From NCBI GenBank assembly GCA_001724275.1, contig MEDZ01000018.1, positions 1-64,000 on the forward strand: a stretch of DNA of 64,000 nt, in the 5' to 3' direction. The position numbers were made by a program, and so were the translations under genes. Shown piece by piece: positions 19,576 to 28,409 of this stretch. Below the pieces are notes generated by a model. That model ran no database searches and was not told the origin of the DNA. It was given only the letters and a program-made list of their open reading frames with translations. The stretch is from Gemmatimonadetes bacterium SCN 70-22 (GTDB lineage Bacteria > Gemmatimonadota > Gemmatimonadetes > Gemmatimonadales > Gemmatimonadaceae). The first letter of the stretch is position 1. Each line of letters starts with the position of its first letter.

Positions 19576-19606
19576 GGCGGCGGCGAGGGACGGTCCCCCG
19601 CCGCCG
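19576..19606. terminator. bidirectional hairpin between convergent genes
   Basis: A 9-bp GC-only stem (19576-19584 with 19598-19606), an A-C mismatch, a further 4 bp (GGGA/TCCC) and a 3-nt loop. It lies midway between the stop codons of the M28 peptidase (19527) and the TonB receptor (19622), where a shared terminator is expected. No U-run follows on either strand. Confidence 0.45.
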
Positions 19607-19621
19607 CGCGCGTCCTGCCGC

Positions 19622-21745
19622 CTACCAGCTCGTCTCGGCGGTCACGAAGACGCTCCGCGCCGGGAGGACGAAGTAGCGCACCGTCCCCGACGACGACACC
19701 GACCCGCTCCCGTAGCCCTGGCGGTTCCCCAGGTTCACGCCGCGCACCGTGAGGGCATACCGCGCGCGGGAGAAGCGCGCCGCCCCATCCAGCACGTAGT
19801 ACGCCGGGAGGAGGCGATCGGCGCTGGACGTGTTGTCGAGGAAGGCGCGTGACTGGTAGCGCCCTTCCGCGGAGACGGTCACCGTGCGGGTGAGGGACAG
19901 GTCGGCCCGCTGCGTCGCCATGAAGCGCGGCGTGAGGAGTGGTTCCACGTTGCGCAGCACCTGCGGCGTTCCGCGCGAGGAGTCGGTGAACTGGCGGATG
20001 CGGTTGGCGCTCCACGTCAGGTTGCCCCCCAGCGTCAGGCGGTCGATTCCCCGCCAGCTGCCATCCAGCTCGATCCCTCGCCGGTAGCTCGCCCCGACGT
20101 TGCGCCGCGCCACCGCCCCCGATGCGGTCGGAGGACCGATCCGGGCGATGTCGTTGCGGAAATCCATGCTGTAGACGTTGGCCTGCACCTCCCACGCCGG
20201 CCGCGTGAGGGAGAGCCCGACCTCGAGGTCACGCACCGTCTCCGGGCGCACGCGCGTGAAGTCGCCGATGTCGGCTTCGTTGTACGTGCTCAGGTCGTCG
20301 TCGCCGGCGAAGAGGTCGCTGCGCGCCGGCTCGCGCGTCGTGGCGCCGTACGATGCGAAGGCGCTCACTCCTCGCCCCAGCGTGTACGTCACCCCGCCCT
20401 TGGGATTGAAGAACGTCCAGTCGATGGAGCGCCCGGCAACCCCCGCGTTGGGGTCGGGCTCGTAACGGAACGAGGCGTGACGCCCCTGCAGGTCGGCGAA
20501 CCACCGGGCCCGCCCGACGTCCCGCGCGACCTTGAGGAAGGCGCTCACGTCGCGCTTGTGCCCGGTGTTGTCGTACAGCGTGGTGCTTGGGCGCAGGTAG
20601 CCGCGGTGCGCGCGGGCGTACGTGTTGGCGTTGATCCCGGCGTTCAGCCGCCACGCTCCCGCGTCGTGGTTCACGGCGCTCGTGACCCCGTACCAGCGGT
20701 GGGCGAGGTTGAAGCGATACCGGTCGTCGCCGTCGAACCAGTCGTAGTTGCCGCTCGCCGCGTTGCGATAGACGGTCGTGTTGAGCGAGGTCGCATCGCT
20801 GACCAGGCGCGTGTACGCGAGGGCGACCATCTGCTGACCGAAGCGATCGTGCTCGTCGGGCGACAGGGGGTTGAAGCGCCGGTTGCGGGCGAGCTCGTCG
20901 AGCGTCGCCCCCACATACGAGAGCGTGTCGGAGAGGACGCCGGCCAGTGCGGTGAGCTTGAGGATGTCGCGATCGCCGAACCACCCGGCCCCCACCAGCG
21001 CCGAGCCGCCGGCCACGCCGCTGTGGTCGCGGTAGCCATTGGTCCGCAGCACGCCCGCGCGCGCCTGCACCGCGAGGCGGTCGCCGGCCCCGCCGAGTCC
21101 CGAGCGATACGCGCCGCTGATCCGCTGCGAGCCGAACGAGCCGGCCTGTACCTGCAGGTCGCCGCCGCCGCGGCGCTGCGCCACCGGCATCGTCTCGAAG
21201 TTGATGGACCCGGCAAACGACGCCGTGCCGGCACTGCTCGTCCCGACCCCGCGCTGCACCTGCACCGACTGCACGCTCGACATCAGGTCGGCGAAGTTGG
21301 CGAAGTAGAGGACCTGGTCCTCCATGTCGTTGAGCGGCACCCCGTCGATCGTGATGTTGATGCGGGTCTGGTCCATCCCGCGCAACCGGAGGTACGAGTA
21401 CCCCCAGTTGGTCCCCGTCTCGGTGTGCGCGGTGAGCGACGGCGACGCCCCCACGAGGAGGAGCGGCACGTCCTGCCCGAACTGGCGCTGGCGGATGGTC
21501 GCCGCCGGAATCGTCTTCTGGGCGATCGGCGCCCCCGAGGCGGCGCGGATCGCGGTCACGAGGACACCCTCGAGCCGCCGCCCCGTGTCGGCGGTGACGC
21601 GCGTGGTGTCGGTCGCCTGCGCCGCGACCGCCGCAGGGCAAGCCGAGGCGAGGGCCCCGGAGACTGTCAGGATGGCGATGGCATGGCGCGCGTCGCGCGA
21701 CGCGCGGGCGGAGCGCGCGATGCGCCCCCACGAAAGAAACTTCAT
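19622..21745 (-). CDS. TonB-dependent outer-membrane receptor, thiamine-type
   Basis: A 707-aa outer-membrane gated barrel. The signal peptide ends near AAVAAQA. A plug domain spans about 55-190 (TRINITIDGVPLNDMEDQVL, VQVQRGVGTSSAG), then a beta-barrel ends in the aromatic C-terminal residue Trp (FVTAETSW), as required for outer-membrane insertion. A TPP riboswitch lies directly upstream, so the substrate is very probably thiamine, its phosphates or a precursor. Riboswitch-controlled thiamine TonB receptors are known in other phyla (Omr1 type). The start ATG at 21745 has its Shine-Dalgarno sequence within the aptamer. No inner-membrane thiamine transporter is adjacent. Confidence 0.9.
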   Translation of the reverse strand: MKFLSWGRIARSARASRDARHAIAILTVSGALASACPAAVAAQATDTTRVTADTGRRLEGVLVTAIRAASGAPIAQKTIPAATIRQRQFGQDVPLLLVGASPSLTAHTETGTNWGYSYLRLRGMDQTRINITIDGVPLNDMEDQVLYFANFADLMSSVQSVQVQRGVGTSSAGTASFAGSINFETMPVAQRRGGGDLQVQAGSFGSQRISGAYRSGLGGAGDRLAVQARAGVLRTNGYRDHSGVAGGSALVGAGWFGDRDILKLTALAGVLSDTLSYVGATLDELARNRRFNPLSPDEHDRFGQQMVALAYTRLVSDATSLNTTVYRNAASGNYDWFDGDDRYRFNLAHRWYGVTSAVNHDAGAWRLNAGINANTYARAHRGYLRPSTTLYDNTGHKRDVSAFLKVARDVGRARWFADLQGRHASFRYEPDPNAGVAGRSIDWTFFNPKGGVTYTLGRGVSAFASYGATTREPARSDLFAGDDDLSTYNEADIGDFTRVRPETVRDLEVGLSLTRPAWEVQANVYSMDFRNDIARIGPPTASGAVARRNVGASYRRGIELDGSWRGIDRLTLGGNLTWSANRIRQFTDSSRGTPQVLRNVEPLLTPRFMATQRADLSLTRTVTVSAEGRYQSRAFLDNTSSADRLLPAYYVLDGAARFSRARYALTVRGVNLGNRQGYGSGSVSSSGTVRYFVLPARSVFVTAETSW

Positions 21746-21750
21746 CTGTG

Positions 21751-21834
21751 GACTCCCTACGCCGGTACGAACCGGATCAGGTTCTGCGGGACTCTCTCAG
21801 CCGGCGCTCACTGGCGGCGCCGGCACCCCGGTCA
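21751..21834 (-). promoter_or_regulatory. TPP riboswitch (THI element)
   Basis: Read on the minus strand, the leader contains the conserved TPP-aptamer blocks in order: CGGGGTGCC, GGCTGAGAGAG, AACCTGATCCGG, and TACCGGCGTAGGGAGTC. P1 can form from GAC and GTC, and a P3 stem from GGCGC/GCGCC. The AGGGAG at the 3' end of the aptamer stands at -13 to -8 relative to the receptor's ATG and is the only Shine-Dalgarno candidate. Ligand binding would therefore hide the ribosome site directly, and there is no room for a separate terminator or expression platform. Confidence 0.93.
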
Positions 21835-21843
21835 TGTGGCCGA

Positions 21844-21872
21844 ACGATAACCAGCGCGCTGCCTCCGGTGAA
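21844..21872 (-). promoter_or_regulatory. candidate promoter of the TPP-riboswitch transcript
   Basis: On the minus strand TTCACC (21867-21872) and TATCGT (21844-21849) are separated by 17 nt, a sigma70-like arrangement. Transcription would begin about 7-8 nt downstream, right at the 5' edge of the aptamer, which makes positional sense. The matches to consensus are moderate. Confidence 0.4.
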
Positions 21873-21949
21873 GCGGCGGCCGGCACGGAGCCGCCGAGTC
21901 GCCGGACCTCCGTGATTCTTCGGGGGGCTCGCCCCGTGGCTCGCCGCGC

Positions 21950-24367
21950 CTACTCCGACCGCAACGCCTGCGACGGCGCCACCTGGCCGGCGCGTCGCGA
22001 AGGGATCCAGACCGCGAGGAGCGCCACCGCCAGCAAGACCCCGGCCGAGCCCCCGAGCGTCGCCGGATCGGACGGCGACACATTGAAGAGGAGCGATCGG
22101 AGCAGCCGCGAGGTCGCGACCACACCGGCGGCCCCCGCGAGCAGCCCGACGCCTAACGGCACCGCTCCCGTCGCCATGGCGCCACGCACGACGCCCGCAC
22201 CGGTGGCGCCAAGCGCCATGCGGATGCCGAACTCGTGTCGCCGCTCGCCGACCGCGTAGGCCATCACACCGTACACACCGACGGCCCCGAGCAGGAGTGC
22301 CAGGCCGCCGAAGAAGGTGAGGACGCCCGCGAAGAACGCGCGCTGGGACATGGAGGCGTCGAGGACCTCCGACAAGGGACGGATGCTGGCGATCGGGATC
22401 TCGCTGCTGATCGCCTCGACCGCCTGACGCACCGGCGTGACTTGCAGCGACGGCTTCATCACCGTCCGCACCATCACCACCATCCCCGGCACCGGAAACT
22501 GTCGCAGCGGGATGTACATCTCCGGATCCGGGGCGCGGTCGAGTCGCCGTTGATGCACGTCGCCCACTACCCCCACGACCCGGAACGGGCGATTGCCGAA
22601 CAGCTGGATCGTGCGACCCACCGCGCGCTCCCCCGGCCAGAGCGTGGCTGCCATCGTCGCGTTGACCAGCCCCACCATCTCGCCCTCCGCCACGTCGCCG
22701 GCCGACACGTCACGTCCCTCCAGCAGCGGCATGCCGACCGTCCGGAAGTAGCCCGGCGTCACCACGCGGAAGTTCGCGGCGGGCAGCGGTCCGTCCATGG
22801 GCGGACGGTGTCCCTCCGCGAGGTACGGGAACGCCCAGTTGCTGCGCGTGAACGGGAGGAGATGAATGGCCCCCACGCCCGTGACGCCCGGGAGCGCCGA
22901 CAGGCGGTCCGTCACCTGCTCGTAGTATTGCGCCGCCCGCTGCCCCCCATAGCGCGCATCCGGGGGGGCGATCTCCACGGCCAGTACCTGCGACGTCTCC
23001 ATCCCGGGGTCGACGGCACGGAGCGCCCGCATGCTCGACAGGAGGAGCCCTGCCCCGCTCACCACCACGAGGGCGAGCGCCACCTCGATCGCGATCAGCG
23101 CGGCGCCCACTCGCCGCGCGCCGCGTGTCCCCCCGGCGGTGCGCCGCCCCGACGCAAGGTCGGGGCGCAGGTCTCCGCGCGTGGCGCGGAGCGCGGGAAC
23201 GAGCGCGAATCCAACGCCGGAAAGCAGCGAAACGCCGAGGGCGAACGCCAGCACACGCAGGTCCATGCCCGCCTCGCCCGACCGGGGGAGGCCCGAACGC
23301 TCGGCCACCTGCAGCGTCGTCAGGAGCCCCTTGGCCAGCGCCGTTCCCAAAAGGCCGCCGATGAGCGCCAGCACGACGCCCTCCGTCAGCTGCTCCCGCA
23401 CGAGGCGACCACGGTTGGCGCCGAGTGCCGTGCGGACCGCGAATTCCTGGCGACGCCGCTCCCCGCGCGCCAGGAGCAGGTTGGCCAGGTTCGCGCAGGC
23501 CAGGAGGACGACGAAGCCCACCGACGCCAGCAGCAGGCGCAATGGCGTCTCGACGTCGCCCACCATCGACGTGAGGAGCCCCATGACGCTCGCGCTGCGC
23601 ACCGCGTCCTCGTCGATGACTCCCGTGTACGCTCCGCGCAGGCGCTGCATCGTCGCGCGCACCTGTTGCGCCGCCACCTCGACCGTGACGCCGGGACGCA
23701 GGCGGGCGGCGATGCGGTTGACGTACCACGTGCTGTCGTTCGCGATCGTGCGCCCCGGCGGGAGGCTGAGTGGAACCCAGACCGCCGTCTCCGGACCCCC
23801 AGGCTGGAACGGCGCGACGAAACCGCGGGGCATCACGCCGACGATGGTCCGCATCTCGTGTCCGAAGCCGTCGAGGCGAAGGCGCTTCCCCACGATCGAC
23901 GGGTCACCGCCAAACCGGCCCTGCCACAAGGCGTAGCTCACCAGCGCGACGTCGGAGCGCTCGGGGCTGCGCGCCTCCGGACCGAAGGGTCGCCCGAGCG
24001 CCGGCGTGACCCCGAAGACGGAGAAGAAGTCCGCGTCGACCGCCTGCGCGGCGAGCGACGCGGCGGGTCCGTCACCGCTGAGTGTCAGGTCCGGGAAGGC
24101 GATCCCGGTCGATGCGGCCAGCGCCGGCACCCCCTCGGCGAGGGCGTCCGCCAGCGAGATGTTGGCGTTCTGCCCCGGTGACACGAGCACCAGGCGCTCC
24201 GGCTCGGGATACGGGAGCGGACGCAGCATCACCGCGTTGACCACGGTGAATATCGCCACCGAGGCTCCGATCCCGAGGGCCAGGGTGGACAGGGCCGCGG
24301 CCGTGAATCCCCAATCCGCTTGCAGCCTGCGGATGACGATGCGTATCTCGCTCCACACTGCTTCCAC
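21950..24367 (-). CDS. ADOP-type duplicated ABC permease
   Basis: An 805-aa member of the ADOP (acidobacterial duplicated orphan permease) family. The N-terminal helix is GFTAAALSTLALGIGASVAIFTVVNAV, preceded by the typical EIRIVIRRL segment. A MacB_PCD periplasmic domain follows (RPLPYPEPERLVLV onward), then three helices near 275-390 (LLLASVGFVVLLACANLANL). A second periplasmic domain and three C-terminal helices (about 685-790) complete it. No ATPase gene is beside it, as is usual for these orphans. The start is GTG with GGAGG 6 nt upstream. The function is unknown; export or membrane-stress roles are inferred from MacB. It lies downstream of the TPR-like gene, separated by a strong hairpin. 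Confidence 0.9.
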   Translation of the reverse strand: MEAVWSEIRIVIRRLQADWGFTAAALSTLALGIGASVAIFTVVNAVMLRPLPYPEPERLVLVSPGQNANISLADALAEGVPALAASTGIAFPDLTLSGDGPAASLAAQAVDADFFSVFGVTPALGRPFGPEARSPERSDVALVSYALWQGRFGGDPSIVGKRLRLDGFGHEMRTIVGVMPRGFVAPFQPGGPETAVWVPLSLPPGRTIANDSTWYVNRIAARLRPGVTVEVAAQQVRATMQRLRGAYTGVIDEDAVRSASVMGLLTSMVGDVETPLRLLLASVGFVVLLACANLANLLLARGERRRQEFAVRTALGANRGRLVREQLTEGVVLALIGGLLGTALAKGLLTTLQVAERSGLPRSGEAGMDLRVLAFALGVSLLSGVGFALVPALRATRGDLRPDLASGRRTAGGTRGARRVGAALIAIEVALALVVVSGAGLLLSSMRALRAVDPGMETSQVLAVEIAPPDARYGGQRAAQYYEQVTDRLSALPGVTGVGAIHLLPFTRSNWAFPYLAEGHRPPMDGPLPAANFRVVTPGYFRTVGMPLLEGRDVSAGDVAEGEMVGLVNATMAATLWPGERAVGRTIQLFGNRPFRVVGVVGDVHQRRLDRAPDPEMYIPLRQFPVPGMVVMVRTVMKPSLQVTPVRQAVEAISSEIPIASIRPLSEVLDASMSQRAFFAGVLTFFGGLALLLGAVGVYGVMAYAVGERRHEFGIRMALGATGAGVVRGAMATGAVPLGVGLLAGAAGVVATSRLLRSLLFNVSPSDPATLGGSAGVLLAVALLAVWIPSRRAGQVAPSQALRSE

Positions 24368-24445
24368 GCCGTTCCTCCGGTTGCGGTTCTCGTCTGGCGA
24401 TGCCCGTTCGACCCGCCCGGGAGGAAATTGGTTGCTACCGGGGGC

Positions 24446-24472
24446 GGGGACGCGGCCGGTGACCGCGTCCCC
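24446..24472 (-). terminator. 10-bp GC hairpin after the TPR-like gene
   Basis: A perfect stem of GGGGACGCGG (24446-24455) with CCGCGTCCCC (24463-24472) and a 7-nt loop, 11 nt past the stop of the leftward 175-aa gene and before the ADOP permease. No U-run follows, so it may act as a pausing or mRNA-end-protecting structure. Confidence 0.45.
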
Positions 24473-24482
24473 CCTGGTTCCG

Positions 24483-25010
24483 CTACCCGACGATGCGCTG
24501 CTCGATCGAACTCTTCAGCTCCCCGTCGATGACCGGCGACTGGAGGAGGCAGCGGACGCGCTCCAGGTTCGACATGGCGAGGTCGTTTCGCCTCGCCTTC
24601 TGCCAGAGGATCGCCGCTTCGAAGGTTGCGCGAAGCTCCATGGCGGGATCGCCGAAGCGGGCCGCCTCCTGGGCGGTCTGGTCGAGCGTGATGGCCGCGT
24701 CGGTGAGCTTGCCGTCGAACAGCTGGATTCCCGCCAGGCGCCACAGCGCAGTCCCGGCGTAGACGTTGGCCGCGCGTTGCTCCTGCACGAGCGTGCGGTA
24801 GAGCTGGCGCGCCTTCGCCGAGCGTCCCGTCACGCTCGCCTCGTCGGCCTGGGCGAGAAGGCGTTGCAGCTTGACGGTATCCGGCGCGGGATTCCGCGCG
24901 GCAAACGAGGACACGCGGGCGATGGCGGCGGTCCCCTGGTCGGCGAGCGCGGAGCCGGCGGCCACCGGGAGCACGAGCGCGCTGAGCAGGAAGTGGAAGG
25001 CAGGGCGCAT
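24483..25010 (-). CDS. exported TPR-like small protein
   Basis: A 175-aa protein with a clear signal peptide (FHFLLSALVLPVAAGSALA). The mature part is all helical and Ala-rich, with TPR-like helix pairs (KARQLYRTLVQEQRAANVYA, ALWRLAGIQLFDGKLTDAA, MELRATFEAAILWQKARR). It was not matched to any named family. The ATG at 25010 is well supported by GGAGG 8 nt upstream. It probably mediates protein-protein contacts in the periplasm. It stands alone between the S9 peptidase and the ADOP permease, all leftward, with hairpins on both sides. Confidence 0.75.
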   Translation of the reverse strand: MRPAFHFLLSALVLPVAAGSALADQGTAAIARVSSFAARNPAPDTVKLQRLLAQADEASVTGRSAKARQLYRTLVQEQRAANVYAGTALWRLAGIQLFDGKLTDAAITLDQTAQEAARFGDPAMELRATFEAAILWQKARRNDLAMSNLERVRCLLQSPVIDGELKSSIEQRIVG

Positions 25011-25320
25011 GACGGGTACCTCCGTATGATGGATACGTCGTCGCACGTCACCATGCGTGCGCCGGCGTCGTATCCAATCAGACGGTGGCAGCGCGGCCGT
25101 GGGTTCTCCGGTGGGACGGAGCGCCACGGTGACGTGATGGAGGGCGCGACGTCGCGACGTGATGCACACGACTCGTCCCGTGCCGGGCTCGTGCGAGCGC
25201 CCAAACGATCCGCGGCAGGGACGGCCGTGCCGCGCGCGCGAAGGGCCGCCCCGCAGGACGGCCCTTCACGCGCCTCATCCTCTCGTCACGCGCCACGCGC
25301 GCATCACGGCACGCCGCCGC
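25011..25320. other. 310-bp intergenic region
   Basis: No coding region is supported here. It contains the Shine-Dalgarno sequence of the TPR-like gene at its left end, presumably that gene's promoter, and a hairpin (25240-25267) that may end the S9 peptidase transcript. No repeat was seen. Confidence 0.5.
25240..25267 (-). terminator. hairpin downstream of the S9 peptidase gene
   Basis: A perfect 9-bp stem, GAAGGGCCG (25240-25248) with CGGCCCTTC (25259-25267), and a 10-nt loop, about 54 nt past the stop of the leftward peptidase. The A/T at the stem base is typical of terminators, but the following bases are GC-rich, not a U-run. Confidence 0.4.
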
Positions 25321-28254
25321 TCACGACGCGACCTTGTCCTTCTTCTGCCGGCGCTTGAGGTGCTCCTCCATCTTCAGCCGCGGCACCCCCTGCACCATCC
25401 AGTCCGGCGCCGGGGCCCCCTTGAGGTAATGGTCGAAGTACTCCCGCATCCGGACGGTGTAGTCCTTCTGGTTCTTCGGCAGCTGCAAGCCGTGGTTCTC
25501 GCCCACGTACTGCAGCATGATCACGTCCTTGTCCAGCTCGCGCAGGTGGTTGAACCAGGTGATCCCCTGGTTGAAGTCGACGGCACCGTCCTTCTCGTTA
25601 TGCAGGATCATCACCCGGGTCTGGACCTTGTCGGCGTGGAACGCCGGGGAATTCCGGATGTAGGCCTCCGTGTTCTCGGTCACGTTCCCCTTGAAGCGCC
25701 CCTGCGAGCTCTCGAAGATCGCCATGTCCGCCGTCCCGGTGTTCCAGTAGACGGAGGCGTACATGCTGACCATGTCGGTGAGCGGCGCGCCGGTCACGAT
25801 GCTCTTGAAGAGCGTCCCCGTCTGCGTGGCGAGGAACGACGACTGGTACCCGCCCCATGAATGCCCGTGCAACCCGACGTTCGCCGGGTCGACGATCCCC
25901 GTGGCGATGGCCGCCTTCACCGCCGGCACCACGCACCACACCGCCGACATCCCGGGGTCGTTGATCTTGTACACGATGTCCGGCATCAGCACCGCATAGC
26001 CGCGCGACGTGTAGACGCTCGGATTGAACGCCCGCGTCTCGTTGGGAACGGCGTACTGGTGCAGCCCCTGCGAGAGCTTCTCGTAGATGTAGACCACCGT
26101 CGGGTACTGCTTCCCCGCCTCGTAGTTGGCCGGGAGGAAGAGCGCTCCCTGCAGGGTGTCGCCCTTGTCGCTGACGTAGTCCACCAGCCGCGCCCCGGAC
26201 GACCAGGCGTACTCCCGCTGCTGCGGATTCGCCTCGGTGAGCCGGCGGGGAGAGGACAGCGACCGCTCGCTCACCCAGTAGTCCGGGTACTCCTTCACCG
26301 TCTGTCGCGTATACACCCAGGTCTCGGCGTCGCGCGCGCGCGTCACGAAGAACTTCGCGTCGTCCCACAGCAGCGACTGCGCCCCGGCCTTGCCCGGCTG
26401 GACGACCGACAGCCCTTCCTTCTTCGTCCACTCGCCGTACGTCTGCAGGTACATCGGGCGCGCCAGGTCGATCCCCTTCTCCTTCGGGTCGATCACCAGG
26501 CGCCGCGTGTAGCGGATCCGGTCCTTCTTCCCGTTCCCCGTGAGGTTCACCAGCGCCGCTCCGGTCACCGGCACCTTCCACACGTCCCAGTTGTCGAAGA
26601 GGAGGACGTGCCGGCTGTCGCTCGCCCACCCCAGCGGCTGCACCGGCGGGCGGTCCACGTTGTGATCGTCCTCGGTGTCGATGAACGTCGTCGGGGCGCC
26701 GGCGGTCAGGTTGCGCGACGCCTTCGTGGCAAAGTCGTAGACGTGGTAGTCGCCATCGTCATAGTACAGCGCCTTGGTCCCGTCGGGCGACGGCTGCCAG
26801 GGGTAGCGCGCCGACTTCACCGCCAGCGTGCGCGCGCCGGTCGCCAGGTCGATCAGGTACAGGTCACGGCGCTGTCCGCCATCGATCGCGTCGCGCCGCT
26901 CGTACGCACGCCGATCGCTCCCGACAGCATAGCGCTCACGCGGCGCGAGCGAGACGTCGCGCACCTCGTCGTCGGCAAGGCGAAGGAACTTCCGCTCCGC
27001 CACGCGATACTCGGCCAGGTACGAGAACGTCTTGTCGCGCTGTTCCTCCACCTGTTGCTGCGATTGCAGGCGTGCGTCCCCCTTGCCGTGCCAGATCACC
27101 AGCGTCGGCAGGTCGTCGTCCGTCCCCCCGGCCCCGGCCGGCGTCTGCATGGCACCGGGGACCCCCGCCACCGGGCGCACGTCGGGGCGCGGCGCCTTTG
27201 AATCGGGCCCCGTGCGGCGCGCGGCGATACCGAAGAAGAGCGCCGAGCGGTCGCCCGCCCAACGTGCGGCGCGATCGGGCGAAATGCGCATTCCCGACGG
27301 GAATCCCGCCGTGTCGGCAGCGGCGGCGTAGCTCACCCGCGCCGGCGCCGGCGCCGATGCGTTCGGCCAGCCGAGCACCGCATACACCGTGTCCGCGGCG
27401 GCGCTGTCGGGACGCCCCCGCAGCACCGCCAGGGCGTGGCCACTGTCGCTCCACGCCAGGCGCCGGTACAGCTCCTTGCCGCTGTCGAGCGTGTGGACCA
27501 CGTCGGTCACCAGGTTGCGCAGCTGGACCCCGTTCCCCACCAGGTCCTTCGTCTCGCTCGTCCACACCAGCCAGTTGCCGCTGTCGTCGAGCGCGAACTC
27601 CCCGACTGCCCCAACGGTCGACAGCGCCCCGTTCCTGAGGTCGACCAGCAGCATCTCGCCGGCGTTCGTCCCCTCGGCATTGTAGCGCTGCATCACCGCG
27701 TAGTTTGGGCGCTCCCCGGCGAAGACGGCGCGTCGCACCTTCTCGAAGTCGCGGCGCTCGCCCGTGGCGAGGTTCACCAGCGCCGCCCCATTCTGGAGCG
27801 GCTTCCGTTCCTTGCGCAGCTTCTTCGCCTCGGCGGCCGTGGGATACGTCGTGAACAACGCCCACCTGGCATCACCCGAGAGCGTGAGCGGCGACTCACC
27901 CTGGGCACCGAACGCCCCCCCCGCCGCCGCCGGCGGCTCGCCCACCGGGAAGCGCCACTCCTTGCCGCCCACGGCCGTGGCGCGGACGACGACCTCGGCG
28001 TCCCCCTCGTTAGGGGCCAGGACGTAGGCGAACCACTTCCCGTCGAACGACGTCGCCGCATTCCGGATGTTCTTCCAGAAGGCGAGATCGGACGGGTCGA
28101 GCTCCTTGAGTGCGCCGCGCGGCGTGGCGGCGGAGGCGCTCGACGCCGGCGTCCCCTGCGCGGCCAGGATGGACGGGGCAAGGAGGGCGAGGGCGCCGGC
28201 CACGATCGCAGCGCGACGCGACACGAGGATGAGGGGAGAACGCGCACACCACAT
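25321..28254 (-). CDS. exported S9 prolyl-oligopeptidase family peptidase
   Basis: A 977-aa secreted serine peptidase. The signal peptide is AAIVAGALALLAPSILAAQ. A long beta-propeller region (about 50-690) precedes a C-terminal alpha/beta-hydrolase domain. The catalytic serine is in GHSWGGYQS (about 800), the aspartate in NEKDGAVDF (about 888), and the histidine in GENHGLQ (about 920). The C-terminus is Lys-rich (HLKRRQKKDKVAS). The start is set at the ATG at 28254, because the open frame continues upstream through unrelated antisense sequence of the acyltransferase gene. It probably cleaves extracellular peptides. The family includes dipeptidyl peptidases and acylaminoacyl peptidases, which cannot be separated here. 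Confidence 0.92.
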   Translation of the reverse strand: MWCARSPLILVSRRAAIVAGALALLAPSILAAQGTPASSASAATPRGALKELDPSDLAFWKNIRNAATSFDGKWFAYVLAPNEGDAEVVVRATAVGGKEWRFPVGEPPAAAGGAFGAQGESPLTLSGDARWALFTTYPTAAEAKKLRKERKPLQNGAALVNLATGERRDFEKVRRAVFAGERPNYAVMQRYNAEGTNAGEMLLVDLRNGALSTVGAVGEFALDDSGNWLVWTSETKDLVGNGVQLRNLVTDVVHTLDSGKELYRRLAWSDSGHALAVLRGRPDSAAADTVYAVLGWPNASAPAPARVSYAAAADTAGFPSGMRISPDRAARWAGDRSALFFGIAARRTGPDSKAPRPDVRPVAGVPGAMQTPAGAGGTDDDLPTLVIWHGKGDARLQSQQQVEEQRDKTFSYLAEYRVAERKFLRLADDEVRDVSLAPRERYAVGSDRRAYERRDAIDGGQRRDLYLIDLATGARTLAVKSARYPWQPSPDGTKALYYDDGDYHVYDFATKASRNLTAGAPTTFIDTEDDHNVDRPPVQPLGWASDSRHVLLFDNWDVWKVPVTGAALVNLTGNGKKDRIRYTRRLVIDPKEKGIDLARPMYLQTYGEWTKKEGLSVVQPGKAGAQSLLWDDAKFFVTRARDAETWVYTRQTVKEYPDYWVSERSLSSPRRLTEANPQQREYAWSSGARLVDYVSDKGDTLQGALFLPANYEAGKQYPTVVYIYEKLSQGLHQYAVPNETRAFNPSVYTSRGYAVLMPDIVYKINDPGMSAVWCVVPAVKAAIATGIVDPANVGLHGHSWGGYQSSFLATQTGTLFKSIVTGAPLTDMVSMYASVYWNTGTADMAIFESSQGRFKGNVTENTEAYIRNSPAFHADKVQTRVMILHNEKDGAVDFNQGITWFNHLRELDKDVIMLQYVGENHGLQLPKNQKDYTVRMREYFDHYLKGAPAPDWMVQGVPRLKMEEHLKRRQKKDKVAS

Positions 28255-28409
28255 GGGACCATCCGGCTCGGTTGTCGTACCAGGTCGGCCGCGCGCAATG
28301 CGCGCGCCGGGGACACGCCTCTGGTCGCGTGCCCGCGCGAACGGCACAAGTTGGCGGGTATCACGGGCGCGGACCAGAGCACGGCACGCCCCCCTCGCCC
28401 ATCGCGTCC

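Noticed and set aside
21950-24367. ADOP permease as a thiamine transporter linked to the riboswitch
   Set aside because: It lies upstream of the aptamer's transcription start on the same strand order, beyond the candidate promoter, and its family is not a vitamin importer.
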